DNA of 64,000 bases from Arcobacter venerupis (GTDB taxonomy: Bacteria > Campylobacterota > Campylobacteria > Campylobacterales > Arcobacteraceae): assembly GCF_013201665.1 (NCBI RefSeq), contig NZ_CP053840.1:1798001-1862000 (forward strand). The letters run 5' to 3'. The notes beneath the pieces were generated by a model. That model was not told the DNA's origin. It saw only the letters and a list, made by a program, of their open reading frames with translations, and ran no database searches. A program made the position numbers and the translations under genes. Shown piece after piece: positions 32,791 through 42,122 of the stretch; position 1 is the stretch's first letter, and every line of letters starts with the position of its first letter.

Positions 32791-33882
32791 ATGTTTGATT
32801 TGGAAATTTATGAAATAGTTAATATTTTAGGTTTATTTATAGGAATTGCTTTTGGTGTGATTGCTCAAAAAAACCAGTTTTGTTTTAGTGGTTCAATAAA
32901 AGATTATATTCTTACAAAATCTACAAAAAGAGGTGCTTCTGTTATTATGGCTATGATTATTGCCATAGTGTCTACAACTTTGATGGCAAATCATTTTGAT
33001 ATTGATTTAACTCAATCAAATTATTTTAAAAGTAATATAAATTATTTTGCAATAATTTTCGGTGGATTACTTTTTGGAACAGGAATGATGGTTGCAGATG
33101 GTTGTAGTAGTAGAAGTTTAGTTAAATATGGGCAAGGCGATTCAAATGCTTTGATTACTTTAATATTTATTGCTATTTTTGCTTATGCAACTACAAAAGG
33201 CTTGTTATATGGAGTTTTAAGTCCATTTACAAATAATCCTTTTTTAATAGAACTGTCATCATATATCAAAAATGTTCAAATGAATATATTTGTAGTTTTA
33301 GCTATTTTAATAGTGATTTTATTAGTTTTAGTAAAAAAAGTAAAAAGAATTTTTTCTTTAGTTGATGGAGCTTTAATTGGATTATTAGTGAGTATTGCTT
33401 GGTTTGTAAGTGGTTATATTGGAGCAGATAGTATGGAAAGAGAAATTGAACTTTCTAGTATTACTTTTGTTTATCCAACTGCTAAAACATTAGAGTTATT
33501 TACATATTATCAAGTAAATGAATTATCATTTGGAATTACAATTATTTGTGGTGTATTAGTTGGAACTTTTCTTATGTCTTTTATAAACAGAAAATATAGT
33601 TTTGGATGTACGTCAACTCAAACTTTTAATAAAGTAAAATATAATATGATTGGTGGAGCTTTAATGGGAACTGGTGGAATTTTAGCCATTGGTTGTACAG
33701 TTGGACAAGGTTTATCTGGACTTTCAACTTTGGCATTTTCTTCAGCACTTGCAATTATATCTATTTTTGTATCAGGTTTGATTACTGCTAAAATTTTAAA
33801 TAAATATGATAAATTGCCAATGTGTTTTATATTTGAATGGGATGATGATAAGAAAAATAAACCTATAGATTTCCAAATCTAA
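32791..33882 (+). CDS. YeeE/YedE-family sulfur-compound transporter
   Basis: The 363-residue polytopic protein has about nine or ten hydrophobic segments and the duplicated YeeE/YedE layout. Each half carries a Cys-Gly loop: FGTGMMVADGCSSRSLVKYG in half 1, and GALMGTGGILAIGCTVGQGL in half 2, with KYSFGCTSTQ before it. In characterised members (TsuA/YeeE) these cysteines pass thiosulfate across the membrane. It may import thiosulfate or a related sulfur species; the substrate is inferred. The gene ends at a strong bidirectional terminator shared with ftsZ. Confidence 0.88.
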   Translation: MFDLEIYEIVNILGLFIGIAFGVIAQKNQFCFSGSIKDYILTKSTKRGASVIMAMIIAIVSTTLMANHFDIDLTQSNYFKSNINYFAIIFGGLLFGTGMMVADGCSSRSLVKYGQGDSNALITLIFIAIFAYATTKGLLYGVLSPFTNNPFLIELSSYIKNVQMNIFVVLAILIVILLVLVKKVKRIFSLVDGALIGLLVSIAWFVSGYIGADSMEREIELSSITFVYPTAKTLELFTYYQVNELSFGITIICGVLVGTFLMSFINRKYSFGCTSTQTFNKVKYNMIGGALMGTGGILAIGCTVGQGLSGLSTLAFSSALAIISIFVSGLITAKILNKYDKLPMCFIFEWDDDKKNKPIDFQI

Positions 33883-33888
33883 TAGGCA

Positions 33889-33928
33889 TAAAAAAAGGCT
33901 TTAAACTTTCGTTTAAAGCCTTTTTTTT
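33889..33928. terminator. Strong bidirectional intrinsic terminator
   Basis: GGCTTTAAAC (33897-33906) and GTTTAAAGCC (33911-33920) form a 10-bp stem with loop TTTC, preceded by six A and followed by eight T. It serves the YeeE/YedE transcript and the convergent ftsZ transcript. Confidence 0.92.
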
Positions 33929-33934
33929 AAGAGA

Positions 33935-35077
33935 TTAGTTCAATTGATATTGAACTATGTAATCTCTCATTAAAGGTGGTGTATCATAATAATTTTCATT
34001 GCTATCAGCTAAAAGAGCATTATTTTGATTATTCGCATCTTCTGTTCCTTCTGTTGCTTCTTCATGTTCATCATTTTTTGATTCAAATCCAGTTGCAACA
34101 ATAGTTATTTTTACTTCATCTTTTTCTAGTGTACTATCAGAAGTTGTACCAAAAATAATCTCAGCATTAGAATCCATTCTATCGTTAATAGTTCCCATTA
34201 CATCATTAATTGCAAATAATGAAACTTGTGGATGAATATTAAAGTGAATTAAAATACCTTTTGCTCCATTTAATGAAACTTTATCGAGTAAAGGAGAATC
34301 AATAGCATCTTCTAAAGCTCTTTGAGCAGCGTTTTCACCCTTTGCTCTCCCTATTCCCATTAATGCCATACCTTTATGTTGCATGATTGTTTTAACGTCT
34401 GCAAAGTCTGTATTAATATCAGAATTACCTGGATTTAAAATAACTTCAGACATTCCATTTACAGCTTGGTATAAAATATTATCAATGATTTTGAAAGCGT
34501 CTTTCATCCCAACATTTTCATCAATAATTTCTAATAATCTGTCATTTGGTACAATAATGATTGAATCACTTACTTTTTTAAGTTCTTCAAGTCCAAGATT
34601 TGCTAAACCTGCTCTTTTTTTACCTTCCCACGTAAATGGTTTTGTAACAACAGAAACAGTTAATGCTCCGATTTCTTTTGCAGCTTTTGCAATTATTGCA
34701 GCAGCTCCAGTTCCAGTTCCACCACCAAGACCAGCAGCAATAAAAATAATATCAGCACCTTTTAAAGTAGCTTTTATCTCTTCATAACTTTCAACAGCTG
34801 AATCTCGTCCAACTTCCGGTTTCATACCAGCACCTAAACCTTTTGTAAGTTTAAGTCCTAATTGTATTTTTTTTGGAGCTTTTGAGATATGTAAAACTTG
34901 TAAATCTGTGTTGGCAGCAATTAAATCAATTTTATGAGAACCCTCATTTATCATGTGGTTAATCATATTACAACCACCACCACCTACTCCAATAACAGCA
35001 ATTTTTGCTACATTATCAGATAGAACTTTGCTTGGCATATCCACTTTTATATCGTCAACTCTAAATAAATTTTCCAT
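33935..35077 (-). CDS. ftsZ: Cell-division GTPase FtsZ
   Basis: The 380-residue tubulin homologue has the nucleotide-binding VIGVGGGGCN, the tubulin signature GLGGGTGTGAAA (GGGTGTG at 118-124), the T5/T7 regions (SIIIVPNDRL, NTDFADVKTIM), and an acidic linker before a C-terminal peptide (DTPPLMRDYIVQ) that should bind FtsA. It assembles the division ring. The ATG at 35077 overlaps the last base of the ftsA stop, 8 nt after GGAG; an in-frame GTG at 35086 is less likely. It is translationally coupled to ftsA and ends at the shared terminator. Confidence 0.97.
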   Translation of the reverse strand: MENLFRVDDIKVDMPSKVLSDNVAKIAVIGVGGGGCNMINHMINEGSHKIDLIAANTDLQVLHISKAPKKIQLGLKLTKGLGAGMKPEVGRDSAVESYEEIKATLKGADIIFIAAGLGGGTGTGAAAIIAKAAKEIGALTVSVVTKPFTWEGKKRAGLANLGLEELKKVSDSIIIVPNDRLLEIIDENVGMKDAFKIIDNILYQAVNGMSEVILNPGNSDINTDFADVKTIMQHKGMALMGIGRAKGENAAQRALEDAIDSPLLDKVSLNGAKGILIHFNIHPQVSLFAINDVMGTINDRMDSNAEIIFGTTSDSTLEKDEVKITIVATGFESKNDEHEEATEGTEDANNQNNALLADSNENYYDTPPLMRDYIVQYQLN

Positions 35078-36459
35078 TAAAACCACTCCGATACTTTATT
35101 CCAGAATTTTGAAACGCCCTTTTTCTTATCTCTTACTAAAGGTGTTAAAATTGTAGAATTATCTTTTATTTGAATTTCTTCTCTAACATGTTGTGTCATT
35201 GGTTTTTCAGAAGTATTTTCAACAACTGAAATCTTTGGCTCCATCATTCTATCTTTTTTTAGTGGCTTAACAAGTTTTTTACTTGAGTCTAATTGATAAC
35301 TTCTATTAGTTCCTAAAGAGTAGAATAATAATCCAACTATTGTAGCCATATTAGCTTCATCGAAACTCATAAAACCATTTTTAATGTTTTTAGGATTTGA
35401 TACACTAATTGGAATACCTTCATAAATTTTTTCAGCAAGTTTTTTGATACCATCAAGATAACTCATTCCACCAGTTATTACAATACCTGAACCTGTATTA
35501 TCTAAATGTCCACTTTTTTTAAGTTTATTTTTTACTAAAACTAAAACTTCTTCAACACGTGCATGAATAATTGTTTGAATATAATCAAGTGCAACTTCAG
35601 AAATACTCTCTTCATCACCAATTCTTGGAATTTTAACTTTTGTAACACCTAATTCGTTGTTTGGAGAGTAGTTTCTTAATAGTGAACCATATTCAAGTTT
35701 TATTTTTTCTGCTGCTGAGGGAGGAGTATGTAACATAACAGATAAGTCATTTGTAATATGGTTTGAACCAACAGGAATAAAACCATTAAAGATAATTGAA
35801 TTACCTTTAAAATATACAAATTCTGTAGTTGTAGCACCTAAATTAATAACAATAGCTCCAAACTTTTTTTGTTGATCATCAAGAACAGCTAAAGCTGATG
35901 AATAAGAATCTAAAACAAATTTAACGATTTCAATTCCAGATGTTTTAAGTGCTGATTTTATATTTGTTAAAGCTGTTCTTTTTGCAGTTACAATATAAAC
36001 AGAAACTTCAAGTCGGCTCCCATTCATATTTAAAGGATTATCAACTTCAACAGAATCATCAACTTTAAAAAATATTGGAACAACATGTACAACTTCATAT
36101 TCAGGAACTATCGTTGCATTATACAAAGCCATTTGCATAACTTGATTTATTTCTGTTTCAGTAATAAGACCATTTGGAACATTAACTGAACCACTACTTC
36201 TTATACTTTTTGAATAACTTCCAGAAATAGAGACAACAGTTGTATCTATTAATTCTGTAGTTGTTCTTTTTGCTATTGAAACTGCATCTTTTATAGCTTT
36301 TGAAGCTTCTTCAATATTTATTATAAGACCTTTATTAATTCCGCCACTTCTTTGAATACCAGTACCTAATATATTTATATTATATTCTAAATCATGTTTT
36401 GCAATAACTGCTGTAATATTAGATGAACCAATATCAATTGCTAGAAAAGTATTATTCAA
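35077..36459 (-). CDS. ftsA: Cell-division protein FtsA
   Basis: The 460-residue actin-like ATPase has the phosphate-1 motif AIDIGSSNITAVIA, the IC domain (SVNVPNGLITETEINQV), the phosphate-2 loop VINLGATTTEFVYF and a C-terminal amphipathic helix (KFWNKVSEWF) that should anchor FtsZ to the membrane. The start is TTG, 6 nt after AAGGAG; no ATG fits. It lies 3 nt downstream of the PpiD-like gene and overlaps ftsZ. The order ppiD-like - ftsA - ftsZ matches Campylobacter. Confidence 0.95.
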   Translation of the reverse strand: MNNTFLAIDIGSSNITAVIAKHDLEYNINILGTGIQRSGGINKGLIINIEEASKAIKDAVSIAKRTTTELIDTTVVSISGSYSKSIRSSGSVNVPNGLITETEINQVMQMALYNATIVPEYEVVHVVPIFFKVDDSVEVDNPLNMNGSRLEVSVYIVTAKRTALTNIKSALKTSGIEIVKFVLDSYSSALAVLDDQQKKFGAIVINLGATTTEFVYFKGNSIIFNGFIPVGSNHITNDLSVMLHTPPSAAEKIKLEYGSLLRNYSPNNELGVTKVKIPRIGDEESISEVALDYIQTIIHARVEEVLVLVKNKLKKSGHLDNTGSGIVITGGMSYLDGIKKLAEKIYEGIPISVSNPKNIKNGFMSFDEANMATIVGLLFYSLGTNRSYQLDSSKKLVKPLKKDRMMEPKISVVENTSEKPMTQHVREEIQIKDNSTILTPLVRDKKKGVSKFWNKVSEWF

Positions 36460-36462
36460 TGA

Positions 36463-37923
36463 TTACTCCTTCTCTTTATTTGAAGATTGTATTTCAAAAG
36501 TATTTTCTAATTTTTTCATTAAATTTGTCATTAATTCTTCCTCTTGAAGTTGTATAATTGTTCCTTTTACAACATCATCTTTTGCTTTATTATAATCAGC
36601 AAATTTAGAATTATTTATTTTATATAGTACTTCTTTTCCATCTAGTTTTACAACTCCTTCTTTTGAAGTTGCTGAAAATAATTCATTTAAAAATTTAGCC
36701 GCATCTTTTTGTTCTAATCCTGGGATTTTATCTATTGATTCTCTAGTAATACCTGTTATTTCAGTACCTTGAAAATCTTTGAGTTGAGAAGCAGATAACT
36801 CATCAAGTTTTTTTGCTTTCATGATTTTTTCATAATCTTTAGTAACTAAAGGTAAAGCTTCTTCAAAAAATAAAGCTTGTGATGGATTTTTCTTATTAAG
36901 TTTTGCAATCACATATTTATTATTTTCTAAAAATGGTTTTGCAATTTCTCCCTCTGTTAACTCAAGAATTTTTGAATTATCTTCTAAGAAAGGTAATAAA
37001 GACTCTTTATAATTTACTTTTGCGTCAAGCTTTTCTTCATCTTTTTTGATTTTTAAATAGATTTTTAAAGCTTCAGTTCTTGCAAATTTTTCATCTAAAT
37101 CTTTAATTATTTGCTCACGTGCTTCATCTAAAGATTTAATTTTCCCATCTTCAAATTTATAATCTATTTTAAATTTTTCATAATGAGCTTGAATATCTTC
37201 ATCACTTGGATTTGATGAAACTATTGGAAGTTCTTTAAGTTCTAAATCATATGAAACTTCTGACATATAAGAGTTTTTATTCTCTTCCCAATATTTTTTT
37301 AATTCATCTTGATTTATATCAACTGATATATCACTAGCTTTTAAGATTTTAATTGAAATATCATCTTCTATAAAAACTAATTTACTTATATTTTCAATTT
37401 CAACACTACTTGGTTTTAAATCAAAAAGTATTTGAACTTTTTGTAATAGAATATTTCTTTTTAAAGAATCTTCGAAAATTTTTGGTGTCATTTTATTTTG
37501 AGCTAATACTTTTACATATGTATCTTTGTCAAATTTCCCATCTTTTGAGAAAGCATTATATTTTACTAATTCTTTTGCAATATCTTCATTTGTAACATCT
37601 AGTCCTAAAGAATCTGCATATGATAGGATTAAGTTTTTTTGTAAAACTTGTCTGTAAGCTGTATCTTTTAATTTTAATTGTTCTGCTAATTCTTTGTTAA
37701 ACATAGAACCAAACATTTTAGAATATTGTTCATAAAGATTTGAATACTCTTGTTGATATTCTTCAACTGACACTTCTCTATCACCAACTACTGCTACAAC
37801 TCCACCTTGTTTTCCATATTCATAAGAACCCCAACCAACAAAGCCAGCTCCGACAAATGCAATTGTACTAATCCAAATAGTAATCACAAGCCATTTTTTA
37901 TGTCTTTGCATCCATGTTATCAT
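36463..37923 (-). CDS. PpiD/SurA-N-like periplasmic chaperone
   Basis: The 486-residue protein has a cytoplasmic N-terminus, one membrane span (WLVITIWISTIAFVGAGFVG, about 10-29) and a large periplasmic region. The SurA-N-like helices begin at VVGDREVSVEEYQQEYSNLY, and the conserved AYRQVLQKNLI and FSKDGKFDKDTY follow. I do not see a parvulin (PPIase) domain with its usual GG-LG and AF-L signatures between about 240 and 400, only a helical repeat-like region. It probably helps outer-membrane protein folding as a chaperone. It is the first gene of the ftsA-ftsZ transcript. Confidence 0.87.
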   Translation of the reverse strand: MITWMQRHKKWLVITIWISTIAFVGAGFVGWGSYEYGKQGGVVAVVGDREVSVEEYQQEYSNLYEQYSKMFGSMFNKELAEQLKLKDTAYRQVLQKNLILSYADSLGLDVTNEDIAKELVKYNAFSKDGKFDKDTYVKVLAQNKMTPKIFEDSLKRNILLQKVQILFDLKPSSVEIENISKLVFIEDDISIKILKASDISVDINQDELKKYWEENKNSYMSEVSYDLELKELPIVSSNPSDEDIQAHYEKFKIDYKFEDGKIKSLDEAREQIIKDLDEKFARTEALKIYLKIKKDEEKLDAKVNYKESLLPFLEDNSKILELTEGEIAKPFLENNKYVIAKLNKKNPSQALFFEEALPLVTKDYEKIMKAKKLDELSASQLKDFQGTEITGITRESIDKIPGLEQKDAAKFLNELFSATSKEGVVKLDGKEVLYKINNSKFADYNKAKDDVVKGTIIQLQEEELMTNLMKKLENTFEIQSSNKEKE

Positions 37924-37981
37924 AAAATATTATCCTCTTAAAAATTTTCTATATGATACAAAAGAGTTGCTTTTAAGTTCG

Positions 37982-40300
37982 TTAAACGGCTATTATTTCT
38001 CTATTTTGAACAATTCTTTTACTAAGTAAATCATTTATTACAGATTCTCTAATTGTTATTTCTAATTTTTTACAAGCACTTTTAAAAGCTTCTTCTTCTC
38101 CAACAATAAAACACATTCTTTTGGCTCTTGTAATTGCTGTGTAAAGTAATTTAGTATTATGCATAATATAATGGGAAAAACTCATTGGAATTAAGGCATT
38201 TTCATACTCCATTCCTTGGGTTTTGTGGATAGTTAAACAATATGCAAGTGATAATAAAGAGTGAACATTTTCAAAATCATAAAATACAACCATATCATCA
38301 TTTGGATATAAAACTATACATTTCTCTTCTTCAAAATCAAGTTTTATAATAAGTCCTAATTGACCATTATAAACCCTTCTCTCAAGAAAATCAGTTGAGC
38401 CACTTTTATACATACTCATAGTTTGAGCTTTCATATTCTCATTTTTTATATGAATTACTTTGTCTGTTAGTTTGTATTCATAAACTTTTGAGACAAAAGC
38501 TTTTCCTTTTGTATGATTAAAAAGTTTTTGTAATTGAATATTTAAGTTATCAACGCCTAAAGTTCCAGCTTTCATAGGAGTAATTACTTGAAAAAGTATT
38601 AAAGCTTGAGAAATTTTCTTTTTCTTTATAAAATCATAATATTGCTCAATATAACCAGCTGAAATATTTAAAATATTATTCAAAATATATTCAGAATTTT
38701 CACCTCTTAAATCTGCAAAGTCATTTGAAGAGATAGAGTTTTTCTGCGAATAATAGTTTGAAATAGATACATCAATAAATTTAAAATCTTCATAATCTTC
38801 TTTATAAGCTGGAACTTCACCTTTTCTTATATCATTTGCAATTACGGCAATTGCCTGATTTTCATTTTGTCTATAGATTTTTGTTAGTTTACAAATTGGG
38901 GCAAGCTCATATTTTATAGCATCTGCAAGTACATTACCAGCACCAATTGCTGGTAATTGGCCATCGTCTCCTACAATTATAAAAATTGTATCATCATCAA
39001 TTTTTGAAACTATTTGATTAAAAGTAACAGAGTTTACCATTGAAGCTTCATCTAAAAGTATAGCTTTGTAGGGGAAAAAATCTTTCTCTTTATGTTTCAT
39101 AAGAAGTGATTGAATTGTTGAAGAGTTGTAACCTGTGGTGTCTGAAATACGCTGTGAAGCAATTCCACTTAAAGCAATAGTCATAATATCATCATAAGAC
39201 ATTGTCTCTTCAAGAAGCTCTAAAATCGCCCTACTTGAAGTTGATTTTCCAGTTCCTGCGTAACCAATTAAAAATAGTGTTTTATCTCCATTATTTATAA
39301 GCTCAACTGCTTTTTTTTGCTCAGTACTTAACTCAAATCCTAAAGTCTCTTGTTTTTTTAGTAAATACTCATCGAAAGTTGCAATAATTTTTCTGTTTTT
39401 TTCATCTTTTCTTCTTGTAAAAAACTCTAAAATCCGCTTTTCTGCATAATAAAGCATTGATAAGGCATATCTATTTTCGCTTGTTACAAAAAGATCTTCT
39501 TCAACTAACATTTTTGAAATAGCTGATTCGTATAAAGCCTCTTCATTAAAAAAACGTAAACTATCATCTAAAAGTTTGTATAAATGAAATTTTTCTATTG
39601 AAGAGTTTCCATTATTATCACAATATTCCCTTAAAGTGTAGTTTAGACATGCCATTATTCTAAACTCAGATTTTGGGTCAATTCCAAGTGATTTAGCTAT
39701 TTCATCGGCTCTTTTAAAACCAATTCCTTTTATGTTTATTAAAATATATGGATTTTCTTTGATTTTCTCTATTAGGTTTTCAACTTCACCTAAACTTGAA
39801 TATATTTTTGTAATAAGATTTGAAGTAACTCCAAATTTTGCTAAAAAAGAACCTAGTTCTCTTAAGTGTTGGAATTTTTGCCAAGAGCTAACTATCATTT
39901 GAAGTTTTTTCTCTTTAATTCCTTTAAAATCAAGAAGTTCTTGTGGTCTATTGCTTAATATATCTATTAACTCTTCTTCATCATATTTTTCAAGTAATTC
40001 ATGGGCAAATTTTTTACCAACACCTTTTACTATTTTTGTAAGAAAAAAGAATATTTCCGCTTCTTTTAGTTGTAAAGTATCAAATTCAAATTGAACACCA
40101 TATTTTTTATGAGTTATCCAATTTCCTTTTAAAATAACCTCTTCACCAACGATTTTTTCAATATCTGTATCGAAATATGCACCACAAATTTTTTGATTAT
40201 TTTCTAGAACTGCGATTATGTATTTTGTTTCATCGTTTTTGTATAAAACTTTTTTTATAACTCCTGATAATTTGAAACTTTTATACTCTTCTTGGCTCAT
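37982..40300 (-). CDS. RecD2-like DNA helicase
   Basis: The 772-residue SF1B helicase has an N-terminal OB-like region (about 8-75) and tandem helix-hairpin-helix motifs (KIVKGVGKKFAHELLEKY and KGIGFKRADEIAKSL). Helicase motifs follow: Q-region FELSTEQKKAV, Walker A GYAGTGKS (346-353), motif II LLDEASMV, motif III IIVGDDGQLPAIGAG, and the C-terminal SLAYCLTIHKTQGMEY and LLYTAITRAKR. RecD2 unwinds DNA 5' to 3' without RecBC and helps DNA repair and replication. The start overlaps the upstream unknown gene by 1 nt. Confidence 0.9.
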   Translation of the reverse strand: MSQEEYKSFKLSGVIKKVLYKNDETKYIIAVLENNQKICGAYFDTDIEKIVGEEVILKGNWITHKKYGVQFEFDTLQLKEAEIFFFLTKIVKGVGKKFAHELLEKYDEEELIDILSNRPQELLDFKGIKEKKLQMIVSSWQKFQHLRELGSFLAKFGVTSNLITKIYSSLGEVENLIEKIKENPYILINIKGIGFKRADEIAKSLGIDPKSEFRIMACLNYTLREYCDNNGNSSIEKFHLYKLLDDSLRFFNEEALYESAISKMLVEEDLFVTSENRYALSMLYYAEKRILEFFTRRKDEKNRKIIATFDEYLLKKQETLGFELSTEQKKAVELINNGDKTLFLIGYAGTGKSTSSRAILELLEETMSYDDIMTIALSGIASQRISDTTGYNSSTIQSLLMKHKEKDFFPYKAILLDEASMVNSVTFNQIVSKIDDDTIFIIVGDDGQLPAIGAGNVLADAIKYELAPICKLTKIYRQNENQAIAVIANDIRKGEVPAYKEDYEDFKFIDVSISNYYSQKNSISSNDFADLRGENSEYILNNILNISAGYIEQYYDFIKKKKISQALILFQVITPMKAGTLGVDNLNIQLQKLFNHTKGKAFVSKVYEYKLTDKVIHIKNENMKAQTMSMYKSGSTDFLERRVYNGQLGLIIKLDFEEEKCIVLYPNDDMVVFYDFENVHSLLSLAYCLTIHKTQGMEYENALIPMSFSHYIMHNTKLLYTAITRAKRMCFIVGEEEAFKSACKKLEITIRESVINDLLSKRIVQNREIIAV

Positions 40301-40665
40301 TAATATCCATCATTAAATTTTTGATTTTTATGTTTATCTTTTTTGTAAGTAGTACTATTTTTTTCTTTTTGAATAAGATTTGCATCTTTTAATAAAATTG
40401 CTCTTTCTTCTTCAAAAGATTTTGAATGCTCTTTTAAATAAAACATTGTTTTATTTATAAAAACTTTTATTCCCTCATAATATTCAGAATATAACTCTAT
40501 TTCTGTTGTTTTTATCATCTCTTCATAGTTTTTTTTAGTTCTTTGTTTGAATAAATCTTTATCAAAATTATCAAGTTTTAATAAAGAAATAGTTCTTGTA
40601 AAGAATTTTTCTAAAACTCTTATATATTTGATTCTTTGTTGTTTTTCATTTACTTCATAAATCAT
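40300..40665 (-). CDS. Conserved protein of unknown function
   Basis: The 121-residue protein is basic and alpha-helical, without a signal peptide or membrane segment (IRVLEKFFTRTISLLKLDNF, then MIKTTEIELYSEYYEGIKV). No known domain is visible; the C-terminus is a lysine-rich tail (KKDKHKNQKFNDGY). It overlaps arsC by 4 nt and the recD2-like gene by 1 nt, so it is translated with both. This spacing suggests a real gene. Its role cannot be inferred. Confidence 0.75.
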   Translation of the reverse strand: MIYEVNEKQQRIKYIRVLEKFFTRTISLLKLDNFDKDLFKQRTKKNYEEMIKTTEIELYSEYYEGIKVFINKTMFYLKEHSKSFEEERAILLKDANLIQKEKNSTTYKKDKHKNQKFNDGY

Positions 40666-41012
40666 TTAAGTAGTTCTTCTAGATTTTCAATAGGTCTTGC
40701 AATCACAGCAATATCTCCTTTGATGATAATTGGTCGCTCAATCAAAATTGGATGTTCAACCATAAAATCAATTAATTTATCTTCATCATCTATCTCTTTT
40801 AATTTTAGCTCTTTGTATATATCTTCACCAGATCTGAGAAGTTCTTTTGCTTGGATGTTAAGTTTTTTTAAAACATCTTTTATTTGCTCTTTTGATGGAG
40901 TTTGTTCTAAATATTTAACAACATTTGCATTTATATTTTTGTTTTCTAATAACTCCATAGCTGCTCTTGATTTTGAACATTTAGGATTATGCCAGATTTG
41001 AATGTTTTGCAT
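40662..41012 (-). CDS. arsC: Glutaredoxin-dependent arsenate reductase
   Basis: The 116-residue thioredoxin-fold protein has the catalytic WHNPKCSKSRAAMELL (Cys12), then LLRSGEDIYKEL, HPILIERPIII and VIARPIENL. The Arg residues in LLRSGE, ERP and ARP correspond to the three arsenate-binding arginines of E. coli R773 ArsC. It should reduce arsenate to arsenite with glutathione and glutaredoxin. No arsenite pump or ArsR is nearby, so housekeeping Spx/ArsC-like function is also possible. It heads the arsC-unknown-recD2-like operon. Confidence 0.9.
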   Translation of the reverse strand: MQNIQIWHNPKCSKSRAAMELLENKNINANVVKYLEQTPSKEQIKDVLKKLNIQAKELLRSGEDIYKELKLKEIDDEDKLIDFMVEHPILIERPIIIKGDIAVIARPIENLEELLK

Positions 41013-41067
41013 TAATAACCTTAAATAATATATTCTAGACTTATTATATCCAAAACTTTTTTATAGA

Positions 41068-41101
41068 AGATAAAACATTACAAAGTGTAATGTTTTATCT
41101 T
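41068..41101 (-). terminator. Hairpin downstream of the outer-membrane protein gene
   Basis: AGATAAAACATTACA (41068-41082) and TGTAATGTTTTATCT (41086-41100) form a perfect 15-bp stem with a 3-nt loop, one base from the stop codon of the upstream gene. The following tract on the minus strand is A/T-rich, without a pure T run. Confidence 0.7.
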
Positions 41102-42058
41102 TTAGAAGGTACTGCTAAGACTTAGAGTTGGTCCTTTATACTGATATTTAAGATTATCATAATCAATAGTTCTATTTCTATATCCTGCATTAATATTTAA
41201 AGCATCATATTGAAAAACTTTATATCCTAAGTTAACATAATATTCATAAACATAGTCAATATCACTACTTTGGCCATAAGATAATCCATAATTAACTTCA
41301 AGCTTATCTTCTTCATTTTTGACATGAACTTCTAAAGAAGGAAACTCTTCTCTAGTTTTAAAATTTACATTATAATCAACAATATTAAAGTCTGCTTTAT
41401 AATTATTATAAGCAAGACCTAAATTAATATTCTGATAGTTATATAAATAATATAATTTAAGCCATTTTACTTTTGTTTCTAAATCAGAATCAACTATTAA
41501 AACATCTGTATAAGATGATTTTGAATCTAGAAGTTCCGTTTTTAAAGTATGTTCTTTATATTTAAGTGAAAGTTCTGGTATTAAGACACTCTTTTTATTT
41601 GATGGACGCACTTTTCCTGTTCGAAAAATATCACTTGTAAGATATGAATAAGTAATCTTTGGAGTAATTGAAAAATCTCTATTTAAAGAGTTTTGTGAAT
41701 ACTGTTTTGTATCTTGTAAAATATTTTCTTTTTTATAATCTTTTATAAAACTTTTATCAACTGTTGGAGTAGTTTCTTTTATTTCATCTGTTTTAACTTC
41801 TTGAAGTATCTCTTTTTTTATTTCAATAGGTTCTTGTGATTTAACAGCTCGAAATTTTTCTTTTTTAGCACTATTTGCCACAGATTTTACAGATTCGAAT
41901 TTTTCTTCTTTATTAATCTTTTGATTAGTTGTTTCATTAGAACTATTCATAAAGTTGTATTCAACTTTTTTATCATTTGAAATTTTACTCACAGGTGTAT
42001 AATCATCAGATGCATATAAACTTGATAATAAAAGGCAAAAAATAACTGTTTTTTTCAT
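41102..42058 (-). CDS. Putative outer-membrane beta-barrel protein
   Basis: The 318-residue protein has a signal peptide (TVIFCLLLSSLYAS), followed by a low-complexity Lys/Glu/Ser-rich region to about residue 125 that probably spans the periplasm. The C-terminal half (about 130-318) has alternating polar and hydrophobic strands (YSYLTSDIFRTG, LYYLYNYQNINLGLAYNNYK, LGYKVFQYDALNINAGYRNR). The final residue is Phe (SLSSTF), the Omp85 recognition signal, so an outer-membrane beta-barrel is likely. I recognise no family. It is monocistronic, ending in a hairpin. Confidence 0.75.
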   Translation of the reverse strand: MKKTVIFCLLLSSLYASDDYTPVSKISNDKKVEYNFMNSSNETTNQKINKEEKFESVKSVANSAKKEKFRAVKSQEPIEIKKEILQEVKTDEIKETTPTVDKSFIKDYKKENILQDTKQYSQNSLNRDFSITPKITYSYLTSDIFRTGKVRPSNKKSVLIPELSLKYKEHTLKTELLDSKSSYTDVLIVDSDLETKVKWLKLYYLYNYQNINLGLAYNNYKADFNIVDYNVNFKTREEFPSLEVHVKNEEDKLEVNYGLSYGQSSDIDYVYEYYVNLGYKVFQYDALNINAGYRNRTIDYDNLKYQYKGPTLSLSSTF

Positions 42059-42122
42059 TAAGACTCCAATTTTTTAGGAGTTTATGTTATCTAAGTTTTG
42101 ATAAAAATATATTAAATTATTA

